A stretch of 61,980 nt of DNA from RUG563 sp024681215 (GTDB lineage Bacteria; Bacillota; Clostridia; Christensenellales; Aristaeellaceae), in NCBI GenBank assembly GCA_024681215.1, contig JAILBG010000052.1, positions 1-61,980 of the forward strand, read 5' to 3'. Shown here one piece after another: positions 37,963 to 46,737 of the stretch. The notes beneath the pieces were generated by a model. The model had not been told where the DNA came from and did no database searches. It was given only the letters and a program-made list of their open reading frames with translations. Positions within the stretch are counted from its first letter, which is position 1. Every line of letters begins with the position of its first letter. Position numbers and translations under genes: made by a program.

Positions 37963-39516
37963 GTGCCGCGTATGCCCCAATGGCTTGAAAACGCCGTGTT
38001 TTACGAGATCTATCCCCAGTCCTTCCAGGATACGGACGGGGACGGCATCGGAGATCTGCAGGGGATCATCCGCCGCCTGGATTACGTCAAGGACCTGGGC
38101 TGCACCGCCCTGTGGCTGAATCCCTGCTTTGCTTCCCCCTTCCTGGACGCAGGCTACGACGTATCGGATTACCTGCGCATCGCCCCGCGCTACGGCACCA
38201 ACGGGGACGCGGAAAAGCTGTTTCAGGAAGCGCACAGGCGGGGGCTGCGGGTGCTAATGGATCTGGTGCCCGGCCACACCTCCTGGGAGCATCCCTGGTT
38301 CAAGGCCTCCATGCAGGCGGAGAAAAACGAATATACCGACCGCTATATCTGGACCGACTGCATCTGGGAGGAGCCCACGGGCTGCGCCTCCCTGCGGGGC
38401 ATCGGCCCCCGGGACGGCAGCTGCGCGGTGAATTTCTTCACCCACCAGCCCGCCCTGAATTACGGCTTCCTGCACCCGGAAAAGCCCTGGCAGCAGCCCA
38501 TGGACGCTCCGGGGCCCCTGGCGACCCGCGAAGCCATGCGGGACGTGATGCGCTTCTGGCTGGATCTGGGGTGCGATGGCTTCCGGGTGGATATGGCGGG
38601 CTCCCTGGTGAAGGGCGATCCGGAGGGCAAGGGCACCGTCGCTCTCTGGCGGGATTTCCGGGCGTTCCTGGACCGGGAATACCCCGACGCCGCCCTGGTA
38701 TCCGAATGGGGGGAGCCGGACAAGAGCCTGCAGGGCGGCTTCCACATGGATTTCCTTCTGCCCTGGGGCCCCACCCATTACAACGATCTGTTCCGGTGCG
38801 CCTCCCCCTTCTTTTCCGGCGCGGGCGACGCGTCGGTATTCGTGGAGAAGTACTGGGCCAGCTATGAGAAAACGGAGCGGAAGGGCCTGATCTGCATCCC
38901 CTCCGGCAATCACGATATGGACCGGCTGGCCCGCTTCCTTCATGGGGACCATCTGAAAATCGCCTTCGCCTTCCTGCTCAGCATGCCCGGCGCGCCCTTC
39001 ATTTACTACGGCGACGAGATCGGCATGCGGTACGTGGAGGGCCTGATTTCCGTAGAAGGCGGCTACGGCCGCACGGGCAGCCGCTCCCCCATGCAGTGGG
39101 ACGAAAGCGAAAACGCCGGCTTCTCCTCCGCGCCGAAGGAAAAGCTGTATATCCCCCAGGACCCGTCCCCGGACCGGCCCACCGCCGCCGCCCAGTGCGG
39201 CGACCCCGCCTCCCTGCGCAGCGAGATCCGGCGGCAGATCGCGGTGCGCAAAACCCATCCCGCGCTGCAGAGCCGGGGGGAGATCCGCTTTGTTTCGGAC
39301 GGCGCGCCGGGCGTGCCCCTGGCCTATGAGCGGACCGACGGGGGCGAGCGTGTGCTCGTGGCCCTGAACCCCGCCGATGAAGCGCGCTTCTGCCCCCTGC
39401 CGGAAAAAGTGAACAAGGCGCTGTATCAGCTGGGCGAAGCGCCCGCCGCGGAAGGAGGCCGGCTGCGCCTGGCGCCCCGGTCCGCCGCCTGGCTGCTGCT
39501 GGGAGAAGGCAAATGA
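37963..39516 (+). CDS. GH13 alpha-amylase-family glucosidase
   Basis: Enzyme of 517 residues with the full GH13 set: DLVPGHTS (region I), GFRVDMAG with nucleophile D210, VSEWGEP with acid/base E248 and GNHDMDR with transition-state D318, followed by a small C-terminal beta domain. No signal peptide, so it acts on imported oligosaccharides such as maltodextrin or isomaltose. It starts with GTG at 37963, 8 bases after AAAGGAGG. Its end overlaps the Card1-like gene by 4 bases (ATGA), so the two are translated together. Confidence 0.92.
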   Translation: MPRMPQWLENAVFYEIYPQSFQDTDGDGIGDLQGIIRRLDYVKDLGCTALWLNPCFASPFLDAGYDVSDYLRIAPRYGTNGDAEKLFQEAHRRGLRVLMDLVPGHTSWEHPWFKASMQAEKNEYTDRYIWTDCIWEEPTGCASLRGIGPRDGSCAVNFFTHQPALNYGFLHPEKPWQQPMDAPGPLATREAMRDVMRFWLDLGCDGFRVDMAGSLVKGDPEGKGTVALWRDFRAFLDREYPDAALVSEWGEPDKSLQGGFHMDFLLPWGPTHYNDLFRCASPFFSGAGDASVFVEKYWASYEKTERKGLICIPSGNHDMDRLARFLHGDHLKIAFAFLLSMPGAPFIYYGDEIGMRYVEGLISVEGGYGRTGSRSPMQWDESENAGFSSAPKEKLYIPQDPSPDRPTAAAQCGDPASLRSEIRRQIAVRKTHPALQSRGEIRFVSDGAPGVPLAYERTDGGERVLVALNPADEARFCPLPEKVNKALYQLGEAPAAEGGRLRLAPRSAAWLLLGEGK

Positions 39517-40670
39517 AAACCCTGATCGAGCTTTACGACGAGCGGCCCATCGAAAACGTGCTGGCCACGGAAATGTTCCGTCCGGAGGAAACGGTGCTGG
39601 TGTGCCCGCCGGAAATCGCCGGGAACCACGCCTTCCGCCGGGCGCTGAAAACGTATTTCGCCCGCCGGGGCTGCCAGGTCCGCCTTTCCTTCGTTTCCGC
39701 AAGCCTGCTGGACGCAGTGAAGGTGGAAAAGACGCTGCGCCGCGTGCTGGACACCCGGGAAGACTGCGCCATCGACATTTCCGGCGGCGGCGACGCGGCG
39801 CTGTTCGCCGCGGGGGCCATTTCGGGCGATATCCCGGTGTTCACCTACAGCCGGCGGAAAAACGCCTTCTTTGAGATCAAAAACGCCCCCTTCGCCCGGA
39901 ACCTGCCCTGCACCGTGCGCCTGGACGCGGAAAGCTGCTTCCTGATGGCGGGGGGCACGCTGCTGCCGGGCCGGGAGGACAATCAGGAACTGCCCCGGCG
40001 CCTGGCGGAGATCGACACCCTGTTCCGGATCTACGCCGCCCACCGCCGGGTCTGGAACCGCCAGATCGGCTACATCCAGCGCCTGTCCGCCGCCGACAGC
40101 CTGGCCGCCCGGGGCAAGCGCACGGGCCGGGGGGAAAACGGCATCGTGACGGCGGACGAATCCCTGCTGAGGGATTTTGCGGACGCCGGGCTGATCCTGG
40201 ATCTTCATGTGGACGGGGAGGAGGTTTCCTTCCGCTTTCCGGACGCCATGACCCGCTTCTGGCTGCGGGACATGGGCTCGGTGCTGGAATTGCAGGTGTA
40301 CCGGGCGTGCCTGGCCGCGGGCTGCTTTGACGATGTGATCCTCAGCGCGGTGGTGCAGTGGAACGCCGACGCCAACAAGCGCAACGCCGTCACCAATGAA
40401 ATCGACGTGATGGCCGTCCGGGGCGTGCAGCCGGTGTTCATCAGCTGCAAGACCGCCGAAATCAAAACCGAGGCCCTCAACGAGCTGGCGATCCTGCGGG
40501 ACCGGTTCGGGGGCAAGGGCTCCCGGGCGGTAATCGTCACCTCCGCCCCGGAGGCGAAGGGCCGGCTCCAGATGCGCCGCCGGGCCGCGGAATTGGACAT
40601 CGAAGTGATCGACTGGAACGACCTGAAGCTGAACCGCCTGATCCCCCGGCTGAGAAAAGGGCCGGCATAG
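39513..40670 (+). CDS. Card1-like CARF plus PD-(D/E)xK nuclease (DUF1887), stand-alone
   Basis: Protein of 385 residues. The N-terminal half (1–150) is Rossmann-like with DISGGGDAALFAAG (88–101), the loop that binds cyclic oligoadenylate in CARF domains. A linking winged-helix-like segment follows (about 170–245). The C-terminal domain (about 250–385) matches DUF1887: E259 in SVLELQVY, N295-E296-I-D298-V, then F-I-S311-C-K313, and a helix NELAILRDRFGGKGSRAVIVTS split over 322–344. In canonical PD-(D/E)xK enzymes the last motif is ExK; here it is SCK, which may weaken or simply vary the metal site. No cas10, cas genes or repeat array lie in the window. Confidence 0.85.
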   Translation: MKTLIELYDERPIENVLATEMFRPEETVLVCPPEIAGNHAFRRALKTYFARRGCQVRLSFVSASLLDAVKVEKTLRRVLDTREDCAIDISGGGDAALFAAGAISGDIPVFTYSRRKNAFFEIKNAPFARNLPCTVRLDAESCFLMAGGTLLPGREDNQELPRRLAEIDTLFRIYAAHRRVWNRQIGYIQRLSAADSLAARGKRTGRGENGIVTADESLLRDFADAGLILDLHVDGEEVSFRFPDAMTRFWLRDMGSVLELQVYRACLAAGCFDDVILSAVVQWNADANKRNAVTNEIDVMAVRGVQPVFISCKTAEIKTEALNELAILRDRFGGKGSRAVIVTSAPEAKGRLQMRRRAAELDIEVIDWNDLKLNRLIPRLRKGPA

Positions 40671-40684
40671 AGGAAGTATAAAGC

Positions 40685-40748
40685 AAAAAACCGAAGGACA
40701 AAGCGGAAATGCGCCTGCTCATTCTCTCCGCTGTCCTTCGGGTTTTTT
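40685..40748. terminator. Strong bidirectional intrinsic terminator
   Basis: AAAAACCGAAGGACA plus AGCGGA on the left pairs with TCCGCT and GTCCTTCGGGTTTTT on the right. A tracts and T tracts flank it on both sides, ending the Card1-like run on one strand and the pot operon on the other. Confidence 0.92.
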
Positions 40749-40809
40749 ATTCTTTTGGATCATACCCGGTCAGCATGATCCCTGACCCGTTCGTTTTTCC
40801 GGAAAGGCC

Positions 40810-42051
40810 CTATTTCGCCGGCTCCGGCACCTGCTCGGATACGCCGAAGCCCGTCATGCTGCCCACCACGCGGGTGGAGTAGTTGCCCCGGCGGTTGACC
40901 CTTTCTCCCATGAACACCAGGATGGCCGTGCCGCCGCCGTCCAGGTTCAGCGCTTCCTGCACGCCCCTTTCCAGCATGCGCTCCGCCATCCACCGGATCT
41001 CCGCGCCCTTGGACCGCTCCTGCCGCCCTTCCACGCAAAGCACGAAATAATGATACGGCTCGATCATGCCCAGGGCGATCCGCGGCTCATGGTAATGGTT
41101 TTTATCCTTCAATACCGCTTCCGACAGCGCCCCGTCCTGCACCAGGATCGGGCCGAAGGAATAGGTGGAGACGGCGCCCATATCCAGGTATTCCTGGGCG
41201 GTGTGGGCCTTGTGGGCGAAGGTCTTCATGCTGCCGTCGCCGAACACCGCCAGCACGTCCAGGCTGCACACGCTGAAGGGCGTTTTATCGTCCGTGGCGA
41301 TCACCTGGCCCTCCCGGATGATGATGCCGGCGGAGCCGTCCACCTTTTCGTTGATCCGGTGGCCGTAATGATCGTCGGACAGGGCCAGCACGATCCTGTT
41401 CTGCCGGGCGAAAAGCAGCGGGTCGATCAGCTTGGTGCCGGCCGGCCGTTTGCCGTTGGGCTGCGTATAGGAAACCAGCGGCGATTCCGGGCTGCAATGG
41501 ATGTCCGCCTCGTACCACACCAGGGGCGTCCATTTTTCCGTATACCGGGTGATTTCGATGTACAGGGAGGCGGAAGCGTAGACCCATTTTCCCGCGTCGG
41601 CGTCCGCGAAAATGAATTCTTCGCCCTCCGCCGCGTCCGCCAGGAAGCCCTCCGCCGTCTGGGGGGGCATGGGGATGGGCGTGGGCGCCGGGGTGGGCAC
41701 GGGGGTGGGCGGCGGCACCGGGGAGGGCGACGGGCCCATGGTGCCGGGCACGCATTTTCCCGAATACACCAGCGCCTGCAATTCCGCGTCCGCTTCCCCG
41801 GTTTCTTCCAGGCCGTTGTTCTTCTGCAGCAGCTTTACCCTTTCCGCCGTCAGGGAATTGTACTGGTCGGACACGTTCTTGTCCTTGAAGTACCCCAGCC
41901 AGTACATGGCGGTTTTGAACTGCTTCACGTCCGATCCCTCGGAGCCCACCTTCAGGGTGCGGTACTCCTCCGCGCAGGCAGACGCGCAGAGGCTGACGAG
42001 CAGCATGCACATCAGCCCCGCGCAAAGGATCATCCATTTCTTACTTTGCAT
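40810..42051 (-). CDS. Exported phosphodiester glycosidase (NAGPA domain) with PG-binding domain
   Basis: Protein of 413 residues: signal peptide (1–27), a peptidoglycan-binding-1-like domain (about 30–95, GSEGSDVKQFKTAMYWLGYF), a Pro/Thr linker (about 105–130) and a NAGPA domain (about 150–405). The signature ALNLDGGGTAILV and the closing STRVVGSMTGFGV match the family, which removes phosphodiester-linked N-acetylglucosamine or related sugars. It probably acts on cell-wall polymers. The start overlaps the end of potD by 11 bases, an unexpected coupling with a polyamine transporter. Confidence 0.88.
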   Translation of the reverse strand: MQSKKWMILCAGLMCMLLVSLCASACAEEYRTLKVGSEGSDVKQFKTAMYWLGYFKDKNVSDQYNSLTAERVKLLQKNNGLEETGEADAELQALVYSGKCVPGTMGPSPSPVPPPTPVPTPAPTPIPMPPQTAEGFLADAAEGEEFIFADADAGKWVYASASLYIEITRYTEKWTPLVWYEADIHCSPESPLVSYTQPNGKRPAGTKLIDPLLFARQNRIVLALSDDHYGHRINEKVDGSAGIIIREGQVIATDDKTPFSVCSLDVLAVFGDGSMKTFAHKAHTAQEYLDMGAVSTYSFGPILVQDGALSEAVLKDKNHYHEPRIALGMIEPYHYFVLCVEGRQERSKGAEIRWMAERMLERGVQEALNLDGGGTAILVFMGERVNRRGNYSTRVVGSMTGFGVSEQVPEPAK

Positions 42052-43135
42052 TTTTTACCTGGCCCCAGAACGAATTGTAGACCGTCAGCTTATCGTCGGG
42101 GATATCGTGGAAGAATTCGCAGCGCTGGATCACGTCCGGCGAGGGATTGATGGTGGTGTTCTCGGTATAATCCTCGCCCATCAGCTCGATGGCCGCGGCG
42201 TTGGGGGAGGAATACCAGATGTATTCGCAGTTCTTCTTGGCGATGTCCGGGCGGCACAGGAAGTTGATCAGCTTTTCGGCGTTTTCCTTGTTCTTCGCCG
42301 TGGCGGGGATCACCATGGGATCGATCCACACGTTGCTGCCTTCCTTGGGCACCACGTAGGCCAGATCCTCGTTCTTTTCCATGGCGTAAAGGGCGTCGCC
42401 GGAGTACATCACGGCCAGGGCCGCTTCGCCCGCCACCATCTTGTCCTTGGTTTCATCCACGTAATAGGCCTTCACCAGGGGCTTCTGCTCGATCAGCTTA
42501 TCCGTGGCGGCCTTCAGTTCGGGCACTTCCCGGGTGTTCATGGAATAGCCCAGGTATTTGAGGGTCACGCCCATGGTGTCGCGGATGGAATCCAGCATGA
42601 AGATATTGTCGGCATACTTTTCATTCCACAGGATGCCCCAGGAATCCACCGGATCGCTCACCAGCTTGGTATTGTACAGGATGCCAACGGTGCCCCACAT
42701 GAAGGGCACGCTGTATTTGTTCTCGGGGTCGTAATCCGGGTTTACCAGGTCCTTGCTGATGTTGGAGAAATTGGGCACGTTATCGAAATTGATCTCCGCC
42801 AGCATATTCTCCCTGATCATGCGCTCCACGCAGTAATCGGAGGGGAATACCAGGTCATAGGCGCCGGGGCTGACCCGCACCTGCACCATCATGTCCTCGT
42901 TGGTGGTGAAGTACATCCTGTTCACGTGGATGCCGGTTTCCTGCTCGAAAAGATCGAACACCTCTTCGTCCATGTAGTCGTACCAGTTGTACACGTTTAC
43001 CACCTTGCCGGCGGCCGGGACCTGCTCCGTGCTGGTCACGGGCGTTTCGGCGCCCTTCCTGGGCAGCACAAAAATCAGGATGGCGGCAACGGCAATCAGG
43101 GCAACCAGAGCGATGATCAGGCCTTTCTTTTTCAT
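42041..43135 (-). CDS. potD: Spermidine/putrescine-binding protein PotD
   Basis: Protein of 364 residues with one N-terminal membrane anchor (5–24) and no lipobox Cys, so it is probably anchored through this helix. VNVYNWYDYMDEEVFDLFEQ, GAYDLVFPSDY and VPFMWGTVGILYN are the polyamine-binding pattern. It delivers spermidine or putrescine to PotABC. It lies 27 bases after potC. Confidence 0.93.
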   Translation of the reverse strand: MKKKGLIIALVALIAVAAILIFVLPRKGAETPVTSTEQVPAAGKVVNVYNWYDYMDEEVFDLFEQETGIHVNRMYFTTNEDMMVQVRVSPGAYDLVFPSDYCVERMIRENMLAEINFDNVPNFSNISKDLVNPDYDPENKYSVPFMWGTVGILYNTKLVSDPVDSWGILWNEKYADNIFMLDSIRDTMGVTLKYLGYSMNTREVPELKAATDKLIEQKPLVKAYYVDETKDKMVAGEAALAVMYSGDALYAMEKNEDLAYVVPKEGSNVWIDPMVIPATAKNKENAEKLINFLCRPDIAKKNCEYIWYSSPNAAAIELMGEDYTENTTINPSPDVIQRCEFFHDIPDDKLTVYNSFWGQVKNAK

Positions 43136-43162
43136 GGGTCGTGTCCTCCGTTCAAAAAATGA

Positions 43163-43930
43163 TTATTGTTCCTGGCTGTCGGTCCGCTTGTTGACCAGCA
43201 GCAGCAATACCAGCAGAACCACGAACATGAGCGCGGACAGGGCGTTCATGGTGGGCTTGATGCCCTTGCGGGCCTGCGAGTAAATGAGGGTGGACAGGTT
43301 CTGCACCAGGGGCGAGGTGGTGAAATAGCTGATGGTGAAATCGTCCAGGGAGAGGGTGAAGGCCAGCATCGCGCCGGTGATCACCCCCGGCATCACCTCG
43401 GGCAGGATCACATGGAACAGGGCGTACATGGGCGTCGCCCCCAGGTCCAGCGCCGCTTCGTAGCTGTTCTTGTTCATTTGCTGCAATTTGGGCATCACCG
43501 ACAGGATCACGTAGGGAACGTCGAAGGTGATGTGGGCCAAAAGCATGGTCACGTATCCGCGCTCCACCTTGGTGAAGATGAACAGGAGCATCAGGCTGAT
43601 GCCGGTGACGATATCCGGCATGGTCATGGGGATATTGTTCAGCGTCAGCATCAGGGCCTGGGGCCGCTTGCGCATGGCGTGGATGCCGATGGCCGCCAAT
43701 GTGCCCAGGATGGTGGAAAACAGGGCGGCCAGCACGGCGATGCTCACCGTGATCCACAGGGCGTTCATGATGTTGGGATCGTCAAAGAGCTTGCCGTACC
43801 AGATGAGGGAGAAGCCTTCCCATTTGGCGCGGCTCTCCCCCGCGTTGAAGGACTGAATGATCAGCACCACGATGGGGATGTAGAGGAACAGAAGGATCAG
43901 GCCCAGATAAATACGCTTGAGCGTTTTCAT
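43163..43930 (-). CDS. potC: Polyamine ABC transporter permease PotC
   Basis: Permease of 255 residues with six membrane segments and the EAA-type loop EAALDLGATPMYALFHVILPEVMPG near residue 160 that docks on PotA (shown here in two pieces: EAALDLGAT and ILPEVMPG). The ATG at 43930 overlaps the potB stop as ATGA; the longer open frame upstream lies within potB and is not used. Confidence 0.93.
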   Translation of the reverse strand: MKTLKRIYLGLILLFLYIPIVVLIIQSFNAGESRAKWEGFSLIWYGKLFDDPNIMNALWITVSIAVLAALFSTILGTLAAIGIHAMRKRPQALMLTLNNIPMTMPDIVTGISLMLLFIFTKVERGYVTMLLAHITFDVPYVILSVMPKLQQMNKNSYEAALDLGATPMYALFHVILPEVMPGVITGAMLAFTLSLDDFTISYFTTSPLVQNLSTLIYSQARKGIKPTMNALSALMFVVLLVLLLLVNKRTDSQEQ

Positions 43931-44946
43931 ACGATGCCGCCCCCTTCCCCTTCCGGATCCGCCTTGCGCAGCAGCCCCAGGGAGGCCAGGATCAGGATCA
44001 TCATGATCAGGCTCAGGGCGCTGCCCACGTTCCATTCGTTCAGGCTGGTGGAAAGGAATTTCGCTTCGATCAGATCGCCGAACAGCTGCACCTTGCCGCC
44101 GCCCAGCAGCCGGGAGATATAGAAGGTGGTGACGGCGGGCATGAACACCATCGTGATGCCGCTGACCACCCCGGGCACCGACAGGGGCAGCGTGACCTTG
44201 TAGAAGGTGTGCCATTTGTCGCACCCCAGGTCCATGGCGGCCTCAGACAGCTTGTAATCCATTTTGTTGAGCACGTTGTAAATGGGGAACACCATGAAGG
44301 GCAGGAAATTGTACACCATGCCCAGCTGCACCGCCGCCAGGTTGTTCAGCAGCTTCTGCCTGCCCACGCCGATCATTTCCAGCACGTTATTGATCAGGCC
44401 GTTGTCCTCCAGCAGGCTCATCATGGCGATGGTGCGCAGCAGGAAATTCATCCACATGGGCACGATGAAGAGGATCACCAGGGTGGGCCCCAGCCTGAAT
44501 TCCCGGTCGGCCATGATATGCGCCGCGGGATAGCCCAGCAGCAGGCAGATCGCGGTGCACAGGAAGGCCATCCACAGGGAGAACACCAGGGTGTCGATGT
44601 TGATGGCGTTCCGGGCCAGGCCCAGATCCTCCAGCGACAGCCCCATGGCCAGATAGCTTTCCAGCTCCTCCGGGTCCATGGCCTTGCGGGCGTTGTAATT
44701 GCTGTCCCAGAAATTCTTGAAATTGTCCAGGGTGAAATTGCCCGCGGGATCGGTAAAGGAAAAATACGCCACCAGCAGGCAGGGGATCACCGTGAAAAGC
44801 GCCAGCCACAGCACGTAGGGCGATGCGAACAGCGGGCGCTTGAACCCGCGGTTCTTTTTCACGTACATTCCCACCAGCGTCAGGAACGCCGCCAGGCCCG
44901 CGCCCATCACCCAGTAGCCCCAAACGGGCACCTGAAAATCGGTCAT
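43927..44946 (-). CDS. potB: Polyamine ABC transporter permease PotB
   Basis: Permease of 339 residues. The usual six-helix core with the EAA loop (EAAMDLGCDKWHTFYKVTLP) is preceded by an extra N-terminal helix (about 10–27), and an additional segment of about 45 residues (about 70–115, NFTLDNFKNFWDSNYNARK onwards) sits in the first outer loop, as seen in several Firmicutes PotB. It overlaps potA and potC by 4 bases each. Confidence 0.93.
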   Translation of the reverse strand: MTDFQVPVWGYWVMGAGLAAFLTLVGMYVKKNRGFKRPLFASPYVLWLALFTVIPCLLVAYFSFTDPAGNFTLDNFKNFWDSNYNARKAMDPEELESYLAMGLSLEDLGLARNAINIDTLVFSLWMAFLCTAICLLLGYPAAHIMADREFRLGPTLVILFIVPMWMNFLLRTIAMMSLLEDNGLINNVLEMIGVGRQKLLNNLAAVQLGMVYNFLPFMVFPIYNVLNKMDYKLSEAAMDLGCDKWHTFYKVTLPLSVPGVVSGITMVFMPAVTTFYISRLLGGGKVQLFGDLIEAKFLSTSLNEWNVGSALSLIMMILILASLGLLRKADPEGEGGGIV

Positions 44947-46022
44947 TGCGCGTCTTCCTCCTGCGGCTGCTTGTCCTCTTCCTGCATGGGGTGCATGATG
45001 TGGATGTTGAAGGGCACCACCGACAGGCCTACCCGGCTGCCTTCCGGCTGCATGGTGGTGGAATGGACCTTCCAGATGGAATGGCCCGCGTCGATCATCA
45101 TTTCGTAGTGCACGCCCTTGAAGAGCACGGATTTGATCACGCCCGTCACCTGGCCCACGTCCTCGCCCACCAGCAGCACGTCCTCGGGCCGGATCACCAC
45201 GTCCACGGGCTTGTCCTCCCCGAAGCCGGAGTCCACGCAGGGGAAGTCCGCGCCGCAGAAGTGCACCAGCTCGTCCCGCACCATGATGCCGGAGAAGATG
45301 TTGCTTTCGCCGATGAAGTTGGCGACGAAGGCGTTGCTGGGCTCGTCGTAGATGGATTTGGGGGTGCCGATCTGCAGGATGTTGCCCCCCTGCATCACCA
45401 CGATGGTGTCGCTCATGGTGAGGGCCTCCTCCTGGTCGTGGGTGACGTAGAGGAAGGTGATGCCCAGGCGCTGCTGCATGGATTTGAGCTCCAGCTGCAT
45501 TTCCTTGCGCAGCTTCAGGTCCAGCGCGCCCAGGGGCTCGTCCAGCAGCAGCACCTCGGGCTCGTTCACCAGGGCCCTGGCGATGGCGATGCGCTGCTGC
45601 TGCCCGCCGGAGAGGGATTCCACGCTGCGCTTGCCGAAGCCGGACAGGTTCACCAGATCCAGCATGTAATCCACTTTTTTCTGGATCTCCGCCGCGGACA
45701 TTTTTTTGATCTTGAGCCCGAAGGCGATGTTGTCCTTCACGTTCAGATGGGGAAACAGGGCGTATTTCTGGAACACCGTGTTCACCCGGCGCTTGTAGGG
45801 CGGGATATCGGAAATATCCTGGCCGTCGAAGATCACCCGGCCGCTGTCGGCCCTTTCAAAGCCGCCGATGATGCGCAGCGTGGTGGTCTTCCCGCAGCCG
45901 GAGGGACCCAGCAGGGTGACGAATTCCTTCTGACGGATATAGAGGTTGATGTGGTTAAGCACCGTGACGCCGTCGTAGGCCTTTGAAATATCCTCCAGGG
46001 TGATGAGGCGCTTGTCTTCCAT
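44943..46022 (-). CDS. potA: Polyamine ABC transporter ATPase PotA
   Basis: ATPase of 359 residues with Walker A GPSGCGKTT, Q-loop, signature LSGGQQQRIAIARAL, Walker B VLLLDEPLGALD and a C-terminal TOBE regulatory domain (about 285–350). It follows the XRE–cupin gene by 18 bases and overlaps potB by 4. Confidence 0.94.
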   Translation of the reverse strand: MEDKRLITLEDISKAYDGVTVLNHINLYIRQKEFVTLLGPSGCGKTTTLRIIGGFERADSGRVIFDGQDISDIPPYKRRVNTVFQKYALFPHLNVKDNIAFGLKIKKMSAAEIQKKVDYMLDLVNLSGFGKRSVESLSGGQQQRIAIARALVNEPEVLLLDEPLGALDLKLRKEMQLELKSMQQRLGITFLYVTHDQEEALTMSDTIVVMQGGNILQIGTPKSIYDEPSNAFVANFIGESNIFSGIMVRDELVHFCGADFPCVDSGFGEDKPVDVVIRPEDVLLVGEDVGQVTGVIKSVLFKGVHYEMMIDAGHSIWKVHSTTMQPEGSRVGLSVVPFNIHIMHPMQEEDKQPQEEDAQ

Positions 46023-46040
46023 CGTGCGGATCCCCCTTGA

Positions 46041-46583
46041 TCAGAATGTGGGCGGCGTGGACACCCAGAGCAGCTGGGCCTTGCGCTTCCCCGTGTTTTC
46101 CACCCAATGCACCGCGCCGGGATGCAGGGAAAAGCTTTCCCCCGCCCGGACCCGCAGCATCTTTCCGTCCACGTGCAGCATCAGGGTGCCCCCCAGCACG
46201 TAGCCGAATTCCTCTCCCTCGTGGGGGGGCAGCTCCTGGGTGCGGCCGCCTTCCCCCAGCTCCACCAGGATGGGCTCCATGTCGTTCTTCTGGGCGCTGG
46301 GCACCAGCCAGGTGATGCTGCCGCGGAGGGTTTCCCCGTCTTCCTTGACGAACATGTCGTTCCGGGAAAAGACGTATTTTTCGTCCCCCGTTTCGGAGAA
46401 GAAATCCTTGAGATTGCTGCCCAGGCATTCCAGCATGTCCGTCAGCGTGGCGATGGAGGGCGAGGCCAGGTCCCTTTCCACCTGGGAAATGAACCCCTTG
46501 CTCAGCTCGCACCGGTCCGCCACTTCTTCCTGGGTCAGCTGCCGCTGCAGCCGCAGCTGCTTGAGCTTTTCACCGATCTTCAC
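46041..46583 (-). CDS. XRE-family regulator with C-terminal cupin domain
   Basis: Protein of 180 residues: helix-turn-helix (about 3–60, LTQEEVADRCELSKGFISQVE split over two helices) joined to a cupin (about 100–178, with HEGEEFGYVLGGTLMLHV and HPGAVHWVEN). This is the PuuR-like architecture that senses polyamines or related small ligands, and as first gene of the pot operon it is very likely its regulator. The start is GTG at 46583 after an AAAGGGGGG site; the longer frame to 46628 runs through the operator. It probably binds the two GTTTAG-N5-CTAAAC sites in its own leader. Confidence 0.88.
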   Translation of the reverse strand: MKIGEKLKQLRLQRQLTQEEVADRCELSKGFISQVERDLASPSIATLTDMLECLGSNLKDFFSETGDEKYVFSRNDMFVKEDGETLRGSITWLVPSAQKNDMEPILVELGEGGRTQELPPHEGEEFGYVLGGTLMLHVDGKMLRVRAGESFSLHPGAVHWVENTGKRKAQLLWVSTPPTF

Positions 46584-46609
46584 CCGCGTCCCCCCTTTCC
46601 CACAGATAA

Positions 46610-46626
46610 GTTTAGATAAACTAAAC
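46610..46626 (-). promoter_or_regulatory. Operator copy 2, GTTTAG-N5-CTAAAC
   Basis: A 17-bp inverted repeat with perfect 6-bp arms lies between the promoter and the XRE–cupin start. Its centre is 34 bp from that of copy 1 at 46644–46660, so both sites face nearly the same side of the helix. Confidence 0.75.
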
Positions 46627-46643
46627 ATTTTCCTTAGCCGTCG

Positions 46644-46660
46644 GTTTAGAAAAACTAAAC
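46644..46660 (-). promoter_or_regulatory. Operator copy 1, GTTTAG-N5-CTAAAC
   Basis: Same arms as copy 2, different 5-base centre (AAAAA versus ATAAA). It begins about 9 bases after the predicted transcription start, a position suited to repression. Confidence 0.75.
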
Positions 46661-46675
46661 TTTTCAGCAGAAAAC

Positions 46676-46704
46676 ATTAAACCACAGATACGGCCCCGTG
46701 TCAA
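46676..46704 (-). promoter_or_regulatory. Strong sigma-A promoter of the XRE–potABCD–NAGPA operon
   Basis: On the minus strand a perfect TTGACA (46704–46699), a 17-base spacer and TTTAAT (46681–46676). It is the only strong promoter for the six genes down to 40810. Confidence 0.82.
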
Positions 46705-46737
46705 TAACCCTTTTTCGTTTTTTCCCGTTTTTCCGGC

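Noticed and set aside
39513..40670. Type III CRISPR locus around the Card1-like gene
   Set aside because: No repeat-spacer array and no cas gene were seen anywhere in the window.
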